From Odiellus spinosus (lineage: Eukaryota > Arthropoda > Arachnida > Opiliones > Phalangiidae), in the NCBI GenBank assembly GCA_963920705.1, contig CAWUCO010000097.1:930001-994000 (forward strand): a DNA stretch of 64,000 nucleotides. Reading direction: 5' to 3'. Positions 21,601 to 36,800 of the stretch are shown piece by piece. Made by a program: the position numbers and the translations under genes. A model generated the notes under the pieces. That model saw only the letters and a program-made list of their open reading frames with translations, was not told where the DNA came from and did no database searches. Positions within the stretch are counted from its first letter, which is position 1, and each line of letters begins with the position of its first letter.

Positions 21601-24600
21601 AAAACCCTTGTTTTTTAGATAGACCAAAATTTTGTCTTTCGAGTGGTCTTAATTTTGTCTAAATCGCTTTAAAATCAAAAGTTTTGTGTCCATTTGAATC
21701 CAATAATCTTGGATTTTTAAGCGTTTTTGCTTAATTTTAACCAATTTTATATTTGTCACAATTTTGCAATTTAGACAAAACCAAAGTCATTCGAAAGAGC
21801 AATTAATGGACAGTCTAAATAATAAGAGTTTTCAAAAATCCGTTGAAAAACAAGAAAAATATGGCCAATTCAAGAAATCATACAATATCAAAATAGTCAA
21901 ATTTCAGATTTTAAAAATTCGCTTTTTGATATTAGATGTTTTTTGAATTGGCCATATTTTCCAGGTTTTTCAAAGGATTTTCCAAAACTCTTGTTTTTTA
22001 GATAGACCAATATTTGCTCTTTCGAGTGGTCTTAATTTTGTCTAAATCCCTTAAAAATCAAAAGTTTTGTGTCCATTTGAATCCAATAATCTTGGATTTT
22101 TAAGCATTTTGGCTTAATTTTAACCAATTTTATATTTGTCACAATTTTGCAATTTAGACAAAACCAAAGTCATTCGAAAGAGCAATTAATGGACAGTCTT
22201 AATAATGAGAGTTTTCAAAAATCCGTTGAAAAACAAGAAAAATATGGCCAATTCAAGAAATCATACAATATCAAAATAGTCAAATTTCAGATTTTAAAAA
22301 TTCGATTTTTGATATTAGATGTTTTTTGAATTGGCTATATTTTCCAGGTTTTTCAAAGGATTTTCCAAAACTCTTGTTTTTTAGATAGACCAATATTTGC
22401 TCTTTCGAGTGGTCTTAATTTTGTCTAAATCCCTTAAAAATCAAAAGTTTTGTGTCCATTTGAATCCAATAATCTTGGATTTTTAAGCGTTTTGGCTTAA
22501 TTTTAACCAATTTTATATTTGTCACAATTTTGCAATTTAGACAAAACCAAAGTCATTCGAAAGAGCAATTAATGGACAGTTTAAATAATAAGAGTTTTCA
22601 AAAATCCGTTGAAAAACAAGAAAAATATGGCCAATTCAAGAAATCATACAATATCAAAATAGTCAAATTTCAGATTTTAAAAATTCGATTTTTGATATTA
22701 GATGTTTATTGAATTGGCTATATTTTCCATGTTTTTCAACGGATTTTCCAAAACCCTTGTTTTTTAGATAGACCAAAATTTGGTCTTTCGAGTGGTCTTA
22801 ATTTTGTCTAAATCGCTTTAAAATCAAAAGTTTTGTGTCCATTTGAATCCAATAATCTTGGATTTTTAAGTGTTTTTGCTTAATTTTAACCAATTTTATA
22901 TTTGTCACAATTTTGCAATTTAGACAAAACCAAAGTCATTCGAAAGAGCCATTAATGGAAAGTCTAAATAATAAGAGTTTTCAAAAATCCGTTGAAAAAC
23001 AAGAAAAATATGGCCAATTCAAGAAATCATACAATATCAAAATAGCCAAATTTCAGATTTTAAAAATTCGCTTTTTGATATTAGATGTTTTTTGAATTGG
23101 CCATATTTTCCATGTTTTTCAACGGATTTTCCAAAACCCTTGTTTTTTAGATAGACCAAAATTTGGTCTTTCGAGTGGTCTTAATTTTGTCTAAATCGCT
23201 TTAAAATCAAAAGTTTTGTGTCCATTTGAATCCAATAATATTGGATTTTTAAGTGTTTTTGCTTAATTTTAACCAATTTTATATTTGTCACAATTTTGCA
23301 ATTTAGACAAAACCAAAGTCATTCGAAAGAGCAATTAATGGACAGTCTAAATAATAAGAGTTTTCAAAAATCCGTTGAAAAACAAGAAAAATATGGCCAA
23401 TTCAAGAAATCATACAATATAAAAATAGTCAAATTTCAGATTTTAAAAATTCGCTTTTTGATATTAGATGTTTTTTGAATTGGCTATATTTTCCATGTTT
23501 TTCAACGGATTTTCCAAAACTCTTGTTTTTTAGATAGACCAATATTTGTTGTTTCGAGTGGTCTTAATTTTGTCTAAATCTCTTTAAAATCAAAAGTTTT
23601 GTGTCCATTTGAAACCACTAATCTTGGATTTTTAAGTGTTTTTGCTTAATTTTAACCAATTCTATATTTGTCACGTTTTGGCAATTTAGACAAAACCAAA
23701 GTCATTCGAAAGAGCAATTAATGGACAGTCTTAATAATGAGAGTTTTCAAAAATCCGTTGAAAAACAATAAAAATATTGCCAATTCAAGAAACCATACAA
23801 TATCAAAATAGTCAAATTTCAGATTTTAAAAATTCGCTTTTTAATATTAGATGTTTTTTGAATTGGCTATATTTTCCTTGTTTTTCAACGGATTTTCCAA
23901 AACTCTTGTTTTTTAGATATACCAAAATTTGGTCTTTCGAGTGGTCTTAATTTTGTCTAAATCGCTTTAAAATCAAAAGTTTTGTGTCCATTTGAATCCA
24001 ATAATCTTGGATTTTTAAGTGTTTTTGCTTAATTTTAACCAATTTTATATTTGTCACAATTTTGCAATTTAGACAAAACCAAAGTCATTCGAAAGAGCCA
24101 TTAATGGAAAGTCTAAATAATAAGAGTTTTCAAAAATCCGTTGAAAAACAAGAAAAATATGGCCAATTCAAGAAATCATACAATATCAAAATAGTCAAAT
24201 TTCAGATTTTAAAAATTCGCTTTTTGATATTAGATGTTTTTTGAATTGGCCATATTTTCCAGGTTTTTCAAAGGATTTTCCAAAACTCTTGTTTTTTAGA
24301 TAGACCAATATTTGCTCTTTCGAGTGGTCTTAATTTTGTCTAAATCCCTTAAAAATCAAAAGTTTTGTGTCCATTTGAATCCAATAATCTTGGATTTTTA
24401 AGCATTTTGGCTTAATTTTAACCAATTTTATATTTGTCACAATTTTGCAATTTAGACAAAACCAAAGTCATTCGAAAGAGCAATTAATGGACAGTCTTAA
24501 TAATGAGAGTTTTCAAAAATCCGTTGAAAAACAAGAAAAATATGGCCAATTCAAGAAATCATACAATATCAAAATAGTCAAATTTCAGATTTTAAAAATT

Positions 24601-27210
24601 CGATTTTTGATATTAGATGTTTTTTGAATTGGCTATATTTTCCAGGTTTTTCAAAGGATTTTCCAAAACTCTTGTTTTTTAGATAGACCAATATTTGCTC
24701 TTTCGAGTGGTCTTAATTTTGTCTAAATCCCTTAAAAATCAAAAGTTTTGTGTCCATTTGAATCCAATAATCTTGGATTTTTAAGCGTTTTGGCTTAATT
24801 TTAACCAATTTTATATTTGTCACAATTTTGCAATTTAGACAAAACCAAAGTCATTCGAAAGAGCAATTAATGGACAGTTTAAATAATAAGAGTTTTCAAA
24901 AATCCGTTGAAAAACAAGAAAAATATGGCCAATTCAAGAAATCATACAATATCAAAATAGTCAAATTTCAGATTTTAAAAATTCGATTTTTGATATTAGA
25001 TGTTTATTGAATTGGCTATATTTTCCATGTTTTTCAACGGATTTTCCAAAACCCTTGTTTTTTAGATAGACCAAAATTTGGTCTTTCGAGTGGTCTTAAT
25101 TTTGTCTAAATCGCTTTAAAATCAAAAGTTTTGTGTCCATTTGAATCCAATAATCTTGGATTTTTAAGTGTTTTTGCTTAATTTTAACCAATTTTATATT
25201 TGTCACAATTTTGCAATTTAGACAAAACCAAAGTCATTCGAAAGAGCCATTAATGGAAAGTCTAAATAATAAGAGTTTTCAAAAATCCGTTGAAAAACAA
25301 GAAAAATATGGCCAATTCAAGAAATCATACAATATCAAAATAGCCAAATTTCAGATTTTAAAAATTCGCTTTTTGATATTAGATGTTTTTTGAATTGGCC
25401 ATATTTTCCATGTTTTTCAACGGATTTTCCAAAACCCTTGTTTTTTAGATAGACCAAAATTTGGTCTTTCGAGTGGTCTTAATTTTGTCTAAATCGCTTT
25501 AAAATCAAAAGTTTTGTGTCCATTTGAATCCAATAATATTGGATTTTTAAGTGTTTTTGCTTAATTTTAACCAATTTTATATTTGTCACAATTTTGCAAT
25601 TTAGACAAAACCAAAGTCATTCGAAAGAGCAATTAATGGACAGTCTAAATAATAAGAGTTTTCAAAAATCCGTTGAAAAACAAGAAAAATATGGCCAATT
25701 CAAGAAATCATACAATATCAAAATAGTCAAATTTCAGATTTTAAAAATTCGCTTTTTGATATTAGATGTTTTTTGAATTGGCTATATTTTCCATGTTTTT
25801 CAACGGATTTTCCAAAACTCTTGTTTTTTAGATAGACCAATATTTGTTGTTTCGAGTGGTCTTAATTTTGTCTAAATCTCTTTAAAATCAAAAGTTTTGT
25901 GTCCATTTGAAACCACTAATCTTGGATTTTTAAGTGTTTTTGCTTAATTTTAACCAATTCTATATTTGTCACGTTTTGGCAATTTAGACAAAACCAAAGT
26001 CATTCGAAAGAGCAATTAATGGACAGTCTTAATAATGAGAGTTTTCAAAAATCCGTTGAAAAACAATAAAAATATTGCCAATTCAAGAAACCATACAATA
26101 TCAAAATAGTCAAATTTCAGATTTTAAAAATTCGCTTTTTAATATTAGATGTTTTTTGAATTGGCTATATTTTCCTTGTTTTTCAACGGATTTTCCAAAA
26201 CTCTTGTTTTTTAGATATACCAAAATTTGGTCTTTCGAGTGGTCTTAATTTTGTCTAAATCGCTTTAAAATCAAAAGTTTTGTGTCCATTTGAATCCAAT
26301 AATCTTGGATTTTTAAGTGTTTTTGCTTAATTTTAACCAATTTTATATTTGTCACAATTTTGCAATTTAGACAAAACCAAAGTCATTCGAAAGAGCCATT
26401 AATGGAAAGTCTAAATAATAAGAGTTTTCAAAAATCCGTTGAAAAACAAGAAAAATATGGCCAATTCAAGAAATCATACAATATCAAAATAGTCAAATTT
26501 CAGATTTTAAAAATTCGCTTTTTGATATTAGATGTTTTTTGAATTGGCCATATTTTCCAGGTTTTTCAAAGGATTTTCCAAAACTCTTGTTTTTTAGATA
26601 GACCAATATTTGCTCTTTCGAGTGGTCTTAATTTTGTTTAAATCCCTTAAAAATCAAAAGTTTTGTGTCCATTTGAATCCAATAATCTTGGATTTTTAAG
26701 CGTTTTTGCTTAATTTTAACCAATTTTATATTTGTCACAATTTTGCAATTTAGACAAAACCAAAGTCATTCGAAAGAGCAATTAATGGACAGTCTAAATA
26801 ATAAGAGTTTTCAAAAATCCGTTGAAAAACAAGAAAAATATGGCCAATTCAAGAAATCATACAATATCAAAATAGTCAAATTTCAGATTTTAAAAATTCG
26901 CTTTTTGATATTAGATGTTTTTTGAATTGGCTATATTTTCCATGTTTTTCAACGGATTTTCCAAAACTCTTGTTTTTTAGATAGACCAATATTTGTTGTT
27001 TCGAGTGGTCTTAATTTTGTCTAAATCTCTTTAAAATCAAAAGTTTTGTGTCCATTTGAAACCACTAATCTTGGATTTTTAAGTGTTTTTGCTTAATTTT
27101 AACCAATTCTATATTTGTCACGTTTTGGCAATTTAGACAAAACCAAAGTCATTCGAAAGAGCAATTAATGGACAGTCTTAATAATGAGAGTTTTCAAAAA
27201 TCCGTTGAAA
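15640..27210 (+). repeat. Array domain 3: 7-mer then 6-mer higher-order repeats
   Basis: The variant ATGTTTATTG lies at 17341, 20021, 22702 and 25000 (steps 2680, 2681, 2298). The variant AAAACAATAAAAATATTG lies at 15721, 18401, 23762 and 26060. Monomers with GAGCCATTAATGGAAAG alternate with the standard GAGCAATTAATGGACAG type. The step change from 7 to 6 monomers between ~20-22.7 kb and ~22.7-25 kb shows one monomer lost from the unit. Confidence 0.85.
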
Positions 27211-27499
27211 AACAATAAAAATATTGCCAATTCAAGAAACCATACAATATCAAAATAGTCAAATTTCAGATTTTAAAAATTCGCTTTTGATATTAGATGT
27301 TTTTTGAATTGGCTATATTTTTCATGTTTTTCAACGAATTTTCAAAAACTCTTGTTTTTTAGATAAACCAATATTTGCTCTTTCGAGTGGTCTTAATTTT
27401 GTCTAAATCGCTTTAAAATCAAAAGTTTTGTGTCCATTTGAATCCAATAATCTTGGATTTTTAAGCGTTTTTGCTTAATTTTAACCAATTTTATATTTG

Positions 27500-30400
27500 T
27501 CACAATTTTGCAATTTAGACAAAACCAAAGTCATTCGAAAGAGCCATTAATGGAAAGTCTAAATAATAAGAGTTTTCAAAAATCCGTTGAAAAACAAGAA
27601 AAATATGGCCAATTCAAGAAATCATACAATATCAAAATAGTCAAATTTCAGATTTTAAAAATTCGCTTTTTGATATTAGATGTTTTTTGAATTGGCCATA
27701 TTTTCCATGTTTTTCAACGAATTTTCCAAAACCCTTGTTTTTTAGATAGACCAAAACTTGGTCTTTCGAGTGGTCTTAATTTTGTCTAAATCGCTTTAAA
27801 ATCAAAAGTTTTGTGTCCATTTGAATCCAATAATCTTGGATTTTTAAGTGTTTTTGCTTAATTTTAACCAATTTTATATTTGTCACGTTTTGGCAATTTA
27901 GACAAAACCAAAGTCATTCGAAAGAGCAATTAATGGACAGTCTTAATAATGAGAGTTTTCAAAAATCCGTTGAAAAACAAGAAAAATATGGCCAATTCAA
28001 GAAATCATACAATATCAAATTAGTCAAATTTCAGATTTTAAAAATTCGCTTTTTGATATTAGATGTTTTTTGAATTGGCTATATTTTCCAGGTTTTTCAA
28101 AGGATTTTCCAAAACTCTTGTTTTTTAGATAGACCAATATTTGCTCTTTCGAGTGGTCTTAATTTTGTCTAAATCCCTTAAAAATCAAAAGTTTTGTGTC
28201 CATTTGAATCCAATAATCTTGGATTTTTAAGTGTTTTTGCTTAATTTTAACCAATTTTATATTTGTCACAATTTTGCAATTTAGACAAAACCAAAGTCAT
28301 TCGAAAGAGCCATTAATGGAAAGTCTAAATAATAAGAGTTTTCAAAAATCCGTTGAAAAACAAGAAAAATATGGCCAATTCAAGAAATCATACAATATCA
28401 AAATAGTCAAATTTCAGATTTTAAAAATTCGCTTTTTGATATTAGATGTTTTTTGAATTGGCCATATTTTCCAGGTTTTTCAAAGGATTTTCCAAAACTC
28501 TTGTTTTTTAGATAGACCAATATTTGCTCTTTCGAGTGGTCTTAATTTTGTTTAAATCCCTTAAAAATCAAAAGTTTTGTGTCCATTTGAATCCAATAAT
28601 CTTGGATTTTTAAGCATTTTGGCTTAATTTTAACCAATTTTATATTTGTCACAATTTTGCAATTTAGACAAAACCAAAGTCATTCGAAAGAGCAATTAAT
28701 GGACAGTCTAAATAATAAGAGTTTTCAAAAATCCGTTGAAAAACAAGAAAAATATGGCCAATTCAAGAAATCATACAATATCAAAATAGTCAAATTTCAG
28801 ATTTTAAAAATTCGCTTTTTGATATTAGATGTTTTTTGAATTGGCTATATTTTCCATGTTTTTCAACGGATTTTCCAAAATTCTTGTTTTTTAGATAGAC
28901 CAATATTTGTTGTTTCGAGTGGTCTTAATTTTGTCTAAATCTCTTTAAAATCAAAAGTTTTGTGTCCATTTGAAACCACTAATCTTGGATTTTTAAGTGT
29001 TTTTGCTTAATTTTAACCAATTCTATATTTGTCACGTTTTGGCAATTTAGACAAAACCAAAGTCATTCGAAAGAGCAATTAATGGACAGTCTTAATAATG
29101 AGAGTTTTCAAAAATCCGTTGAAAAACAATAAAAATATTGCCAATTCAAGAAACCATACAATATCAAAATAGTCAAATTTCAGATTTTAAAAATTCGCTT
29201 TTGATATTAGATGTTTTTTGAATTGGCTATATTTTTCATGTTTTTCAACGAATTTTCAAAAACTCTTGTTTTTTAGATAAACCAATATTTGCTCTTTCGA
29301 GTGGTCTTAATTTTGTCTAAATCGCTTTAAAATCAAAAGTTTTGTGTCCATTTGAATCCAATAATCTTGGATTTTTAAGCGTTTTTGCTTAATTTTAACC
29401 AATTTTATATTTGTCACAATTTTGCAATTTAGACAAAACCAAAGTCATTCGAAAGAGCCATTAATGGAAAGTCTAAATAATAAGAGTTTTCAAAAATCCG
29501 TTGAAAAACAAGAAAAATATGGCCAATTCAAGAAATCATACAATATCAAAATAGTCGAATTTCAGATTTTAAAAATTCGATTTTTGATATTAGATGTTTT
29601 TTGAATTGGCTATATTTTCCATGTTTTTCAACGGATTTTCCAAAACCCTTGTTTTTTAGATAGACCAAAATTTTGTCTTTCGAGTGGTCTTAATTTTGTC
29701 TGAATCGCTTTAAAATCAAAAGTTTTGTGTCCATTTGAATCCAATAATCTTGGATTTTTAAGCGTTTTTGCTTAATTTTAACCAATTTTATATTTGTCAC
29801 AATTTTGCAATTTAGACAAAACCAAAGTCATTCGAAAGAGCAATTAATGGACAGTCTAAATAATAAGAGTTTTCAAAAATCCGTTGAAAAACAAGAAAAA
29901 TATGGCCAATTCAAGAAATCATACAATATCAAAATAGTCAAATTTCAGATTTTAAAAATTCGCTTTTTGATATTAGATGTTTTTTGAATTGGCTATATTT
30001 TCCATGTTTTTCAACGGATTTTCCAAAACTCTTGTTTTTTAGATAGACCAATATTTGTTGTTTCGAGTGGTCTTAATTTTGTCTAAATCTCTTTAAAATC
30101 AAAAGTTTTGTGTCCATTTGAAACCACTAATCTTGGATTTTTAAGTGTTTTTGCTTAATTTTAACCAATTCTATATTTGTCACGTTTTGGCAATTTAGAC
30201 AAAACCAAAGTCATTCGAAAGAGCAATTAATGGACAGTCTTAATAATGAGAGTTTTCAAAAATCCGTTGAAAAACAATAAAAATATTGCCAATTCAAGAA
30301 ACCATACAATATCAAAATAGTCAAATTTCAGATTTTAAAAATTCGCTTTTGATATTAGATGTTTTTTGAATTGGCTATATTTTTCATGTTTTTCAACGAA

Positions 30401-33400
30401 TTTTCAAAAACTCTTGTTTTTTAGATAAACCAATATTTGCTCTTTCGAGTGGTCTTAATTTTGTCTAAATCGCTTTAAAATCAAAAGTTTTGTGTCCATT
30501 TGAATCCAATAATCTTGGATTTTTAAGCGTTTTTGCTTAATTTTAACCAATTTTATATTTGTCACAATTTTGCAATTTAGACAAAACCAAAGTCATTCGA
30601 AAGAGCCATTAATGGAAAGTCTAAATAATAAGAGTTTTCAAAAATCCGTTGAAAAACAAGAAAAATATGGCCAATTCAAGAAATCATACAATATCAAAAT
30701 AGTCAAATTTCAGATTTTAAAAATTCGCTTTTTGATATTAGATGTTTTTTGAATTGGCCATATTTTCCATGTTTTTCAACGAATTTTCCAAAACCCTTGT
30801 TTTTTAGATAGACCAAAACTTGGTCTTTCGAGTGGTCTTAATTTTGTCTAAATCGCTTTAAAATCAAAAGTTTTGTGTCCATTTGAATCCAATAATCTTG
30901 GATTTTTAAGTGTTTTTGCTTAATTTTAACCAATTTTATATTTGTCACGTTTTGGCAATTTAGACAAAACCAAAGTCATTCGAAAGAGCAATTAATGGAC
31001 AGTCTTAATAATGAGAGTTTTCAAAAATCCGTTGAAAAACAAGAAAAATATGGCCAATTCAAGAAATCATACAATATCAAAATAGTCAAATTTCAGATTT
31101 TAAAAATTCGCTTTTTGATATTAGATGTTTTTTGAATTGGCTATATTTTCCAGGTTTTTCAAAGGATTTTCCAAAACTCTTGTTTTTTAGATAGACCAAT
31201 ATTTGCTCTTTCGAGTGGTCTTAATTTTGTCTAAATCCCTTAAAAATCAAAAGTTTTGTGTCCATTTGAATCCAATAATCTTGGATTTTTAAGTGTTTTT
31301 GCTTAATTTTAACCAATTTTATATTTGTCACAATTTTGCAATTTAGACAAAACCAAAGCCATTCGAAAGAGCCATTAATGGAAAGTCTAAATAATAAGAG
31401 TTTTCAAAAATCCGTTGAAAAACAAGAAAAATATGGCCAATTCAAGAAATCATACAATATCAAAATAGTCAAATTTCAGATTTTAAAAATTCGCTTTTTG
31501 ATATTAGATGTTTTTTGAATTGGCCATATTTTCCAGGTTTTTCAAAGGATTTTCCAAAACTCTTGTTTTTTAGATAGACCAATATTTGCTCTTTCGAGTG
31601 GTCTTAATTTTGTTTAAATCCCTTAAAAATCAAAAGTTTTGTGTCCATTTGAATCCAATAATCTTGGATTTTTAAGCATTTTGGCTTAATTTTAACCAAT
31701 TTTATATTTGTCACAATTTTGCAATTTAGACAAAACCAAAGTCATTCGAAAGAGCAATTAATGGACAGTCTAAATAATAAGAGTTTTCAAAAATCCGTTG
31801 AAAAACAAGAAAAATATGGCCAATTCAAGAAATCATACAATATCAAAATAGTCAAATTTCAGATTTTAAAAATTCGATTTTTGATATTAGATGTTTTTTG
31901 AATTGGCTATATTTTCCATGTTTTTCAACGGATTTTCCAAAACCCTTGTTTTTTAGATAGACCAAAATTTTGTCTTTCGAGTGGTCTTAATTTTGTCTAA
32001 ATCGCTTTAAAATCAAAAGTTTTGTGTCCATTTGAATCCAATAATCTTGGATTTTTAAGCGTTTTTGCTTAATTTTAACCAATTTTATATTTGTCACAAT
32101 TTTGCAATTTAGACAAAACCAAAGTCATTCGAAAGAGCAATTAATGGACAGTCTAAATAATAAGAGTTTTCAAAAATCCGTTGAAAAACAAGAAAAATAT
32201 GGCCAATTCAAGAAATCATACAATATCAAAATAGTCAAATTTCAGATTTTAAAAATTCGCTTTTTGATATTAGATGTTTTTTGAATTGGCTATATTTTCC
32301 ATGTTTTTCAACGGATTTTCCAAAATTCTTGTTTTTTAGATAGACCAATATTTGTTGTTTCGAGTGGTCTTAATTTTGTCTAAATCTCTTTAAAATCAAA
32401 AGTTTTGTGTCCATTTGAAACCACTAATCTTGGATTTTTAAGCATTTTGGCTTAATTTTAACCAATTTTATATTTGTCACAATTTTGCAATTTAGACAAA
32501 ACCAAAGTCATTCGAAAGAGCAATTAATGGACAGTCTAAATAATAAGAGTTTTCAAAAATCCGTTGAAAAACAAGAAAAATATGGCCAATTCAAGAAATC
32601 ATACAATATCAAAATAGTCGAATTTCAGATTTTAAAAATTCGATTTTTGATATTAGATGTTTTTTGAATTGGCTATATTTTCCATGTTTTTCAACGGATT
32701 TTCCAAAACCCTTGTTTTTTAGATAGACCAAAATTTTGTCTTTCGAGTGGTCTTAATTTTGTCTGAATCGCTTTAAAATCAAAAGTTTTGTGTCCATTTG
32801 AATCCAATAATCTTGGATTTTTAAGCGTTTTTGCTTAATTTTAACCAATTTTATATTTGTCACAATTTTGCAATTTAGACAAAACCAAAGTCATTCGAAA
32901 GAGCAATTAATGGACAGTCTAAATAATAAGAGTTTTCAAAAATCCGTTGAAAAACAAGAAAAATATGGCCAATTCAAGAAATCATACAATATCAAAATAG
33001 TCAAATTTCAGATTTTAAAAATTCGCTTTTTGATATTAGATGTTTTTTGAATTGGCTATATTTTCCATGTTTTTCAACGGATTTTCCAAAACTCTTGTTT
33101 TTTAGATAGACCAATATTTGTTGTTTCGAGTGGTCTTAATTTTGTCTAAATCTCTTTAAAATCAAAAGTTTTGTGTCCATTTGAAACCACTAATCTTGGA
33201 TTTTTAAGTGTTTTTGCTTAATTTTAACCAATTCTATATTTGTCACGTTTTGGCAATTTAGACAAAACCAAAGTCATTCGAAAGAGCAATTAATGGACAG
33301 TCTTAATAATGAGAGTTTTCAAAAATCCGTTGAAAAACAATAAAAATATTGCCAATTCAAGAAACCATACAATATCAAAATAGTCAAATTTCAGATTTTA

Positions 33401-33880
33401 AAAATTCGCTTTTGATATTAGATGTTTTTTGAATTGGCTATATTTTTCATGTTTTTCAACGAATTTTCAAAAACTCTTGTTTTTTAGATAAACCAATATT
33501 TGCTCTTTCGAGTGGTCTTAATTTTGTCTAAATCGCTTTAAAATCAAAAGTTTTGTGTCCATTTGAATCCAATAATCTTGGATTTTTAAGCGTTTTTGCT
33601 TAATTTTAACCAATTTTATATTTGTCACAATTTTGCAATTTAGACAAAACCAAAGTCATTCGAAAGAGCCATTAATGGAAAGTCTAAATAATAAGAGTTT
33701 TCAAAAATCCGTTGAAAAACAAGAAAAATATGGCCAATTCAAGAAATCATACAATATCAAAATAGTCAAATTTCAGATTTTAAAAATTCGCTTTTTGATA
33801 TTAGATGTTTTTTGAATTGGCCATATTTTCCATGTTTTTCAACGGATTTTCCAAAACCCTTGTTTTTTAGATAGACCAAA
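27500..33880 (+). repeat. Array domain 4: 8-mer higher-order repeat, ~3062 bp
   Basis: The variant CCAAAACTTGG is at 27751, 30813 and 33876, steps of 3062 and 3063, which is eight monomers (8 x 383 = 3064) with small deletions. The GTCGAATTTC variant at about 29.56 and 32.62 kb fits the same unit. Confidence 0.85.
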
Positions 33881-36800
33881 ACTTGGTCTTTCGAGTGGTC
33901 TTAATTTTGTCTAAATCGCTTTAAAATCAAAAGTTTTGTGTCCATTTGAATCCAATAATCTTGGATTTTTAAGTGTTTTTGCTTAATTTTAACCAATTTT
34001 ATATTTGTCACGTTTTGGCAATTTAGACAAAACCAAAGTCATTCGAAAGAGCAATTAATGGACAGTCTTAATAATGAGAGTTTTCAAAAATCCGTTGAAA
34101 AACAAGAAAAATATGGCCAATTCAAGAAATCATACCATATCAAAATAGTCAAATTTCAGATTTTAAAAATTCGCTTTTTGATATTAGATGTTTTTTGAAT
34201 TGGCTATATTTTCCAGGTTTTTCAAAGGATTTTCCAAAACTCTTGTTTTTTAGATAGACCAATATTTGCTCTTTCGAGTGGTCTTAATTTTGTCTAAATC
34301 CCTTAAAAATCAAAAGTTTTGTGTCCATTTGAATCCAATAATCTTGGATTTTTAAGCATTTTGGCTTAATTTTAACCAATTTTATATTTGTCACAATTTT
34401 GCAATTTAGACAAAACCAAAGTCATTCGAAAGAGCAATTAATGGACAGTCTAAATAATAAGAGTTTTCAAAAATCCGTTGAAAAACAAGAAAAATATGGC
34501 CAATTCAAGAAATCATACAATATCAAAATAGTCAAATTTCAGATTTTAAAAATTCGATTTTTGATATTAGATGTTTTTTGAATTGGCTATATTTTCCATG
34601 TTTTTCAACGGATTTTCCAAAACCCTTGTTTTTTAGATAGACCAAAATTTTGTCTTTCGAGTGGTCTTAATTTTGTCTAAATCGCTTTAAAATCAAAAGT
34701 TTTGTGTCCATTTGAATCCAATAATCTTGGATTTTTAAGTGTTTTTGCTTAATTTTAACCAATTTTATATTTGTCACAATTTTGCAATTTAGACAAAACC
34801 AAAGTCATTCGAAAGAGCCATTAATGGAAAGTCTAAATAATAAGAGTTTTCAAAAATCCGTTGAAAAACAAGAAAAATATGGCCAATTCAAGAAATCATA
34901 CAATATCAAAATAGCCAAATTTCAGATTTTAAAAATTCGCTTTTTGATATTAGATGTTTTTTGAATTGGCCATATTTTCCATGTTTTTCAACGGATTTTC
35001 CAAAACCCTTGTTTTTTAGATAGACCAAAATTTGGTCTTTCGAGTGGTCTTAATTTTGTCTAAATCGCTTTAAAATCAAAAGTTTTGTGTCCATTTGAAT
35101 CCAATAATCTTGGATTTTTAAGTGTTTTTGCTTAATTTTAACCAATTTTATATTTGTCACAATTTTGCAATTTAGACAAAACCAAAGTCATTCGAAAGAG
35201 CAATTAATGGACAGTCTAAATAATAAGAGTTTTCAAAAATCCGTTGAAAAACAAGAAAAATATGGCCAATTCAAGAAATCATACAATATCAAAATAGTCA
35301 AATTTCAGATTTTAAAAATTCGCTTTTTGATATTAGATGTTTTTTGAATTGGCTATATTTTCCATGTTTTTCAACGGATTTTCCAAAACTCTTGTTTTTT
35401 AGATAGACCAATATTTGTTGTTTCGAGTGGTCTTAATTTTGTCTAAATCTCTTTAAAATCAAAAGTTTTGTGTCCATTTGAAACCACTAATCTTGGATTT
35501 TTAAGTGTTTTTGCTTAATTTTAACCAATTCTATATTTGTCACGTTTTGGCAATTTAGACAAAACCAAAGTCATTCGAAAGAGCAATTAATGGACAGTCT
35601 TAATAATGAGAGTTTTCAAAAATCCGTTGAAAAACAATAAAAATATTGCCAATTCAAGAAACCATACAATATCAAAATAGTCAAATTTCAGATTTTAAAA
35701 ATTCGCTTTTGATATTAGATGTTTTTTGAATTGGCTATATTTTTCATGTTTTTCAACGAATTTTCAAAAACTCTTGTTTTTTAGATAAACCAATATTTGC
35801 TCTTTCGAGTGGTCTTAATTTTGTCTAAATCGCTTTAAAATCAAAAGTTTTGTGTCCATTTGAATCCAATAATCTTGGATTTTTAAGCGTTTTTGCTTAA
35901 TTTTAACCAATTTTATATTTGTCACAATTTTGCAATTTAGACAAAACCAAAGTCATTCGAAAGAGCCATTAATGGAAAGTCTAAATAATAAGAGTTTTCA
36001 AAAATCCGTTGAAAAACAAGAAAAATATGGCCAATTCAAGAAATCATACAATATCAAAATAGTCAAATTTCAGATTTTAAAAATTCGCTTTTTGATATTA
36101 GATGTTTTTTGAATTGGCCATATTTTCCATGTTTTTCAACGGATTTTCCAAAACCCTTGTTTTTTAGATAGACCAAAACTTGGTCTTTCGAGTGGTCTTA
36201 ATTTTGTCTAAATCGCTTTAAAATCAAAAGTTTTGTGTCCATTTGAATCCAATAATCTTGGATTTTTAAGTGTTTTTGCTTAATATTAACCAATTTTATA
36301 TTTGTCACGTTTTGGCAATTTAGACAAAACCAAAGTCATTCGAAAGAGCAATTAATGGACAGTCTTAATAATGAGAGTTTTCAAAAATCCGTTGAAAAAC
36401 AAGAAAAATATGGCCAATTCAAGAAATCATACCATATCAAAATAGTCAAATTTCAGATTTTAAAAATTCGCTTTTTGATATTAGATGTTTTTTGAATTGG
36501 CTATATTTTCCAGGTTTTTCAAAGGATTTTCCAAAACTCTTGTTTTTTAGATAGACCAATATTTGCTCTTTCGAGTGGTCTTAATTTTGTCTAAATCCCT
36601 TAAAAATCAAAAGTTTTGTGTCCATTTGAATCCAATAATCTTGGATTTTTAAGCATTTTGGCTTAATTTTAACCAATTTTATATTTGTCACAATTTTGCA
36701 ATTTAGACAAAACCAAAGTCATTCGAAAGAGCAATTAATGGACAGTCTAAATAATAAGAGTTTTCAAAAATCCGTTGAAAAACAAGAAAAATATGGCCAA

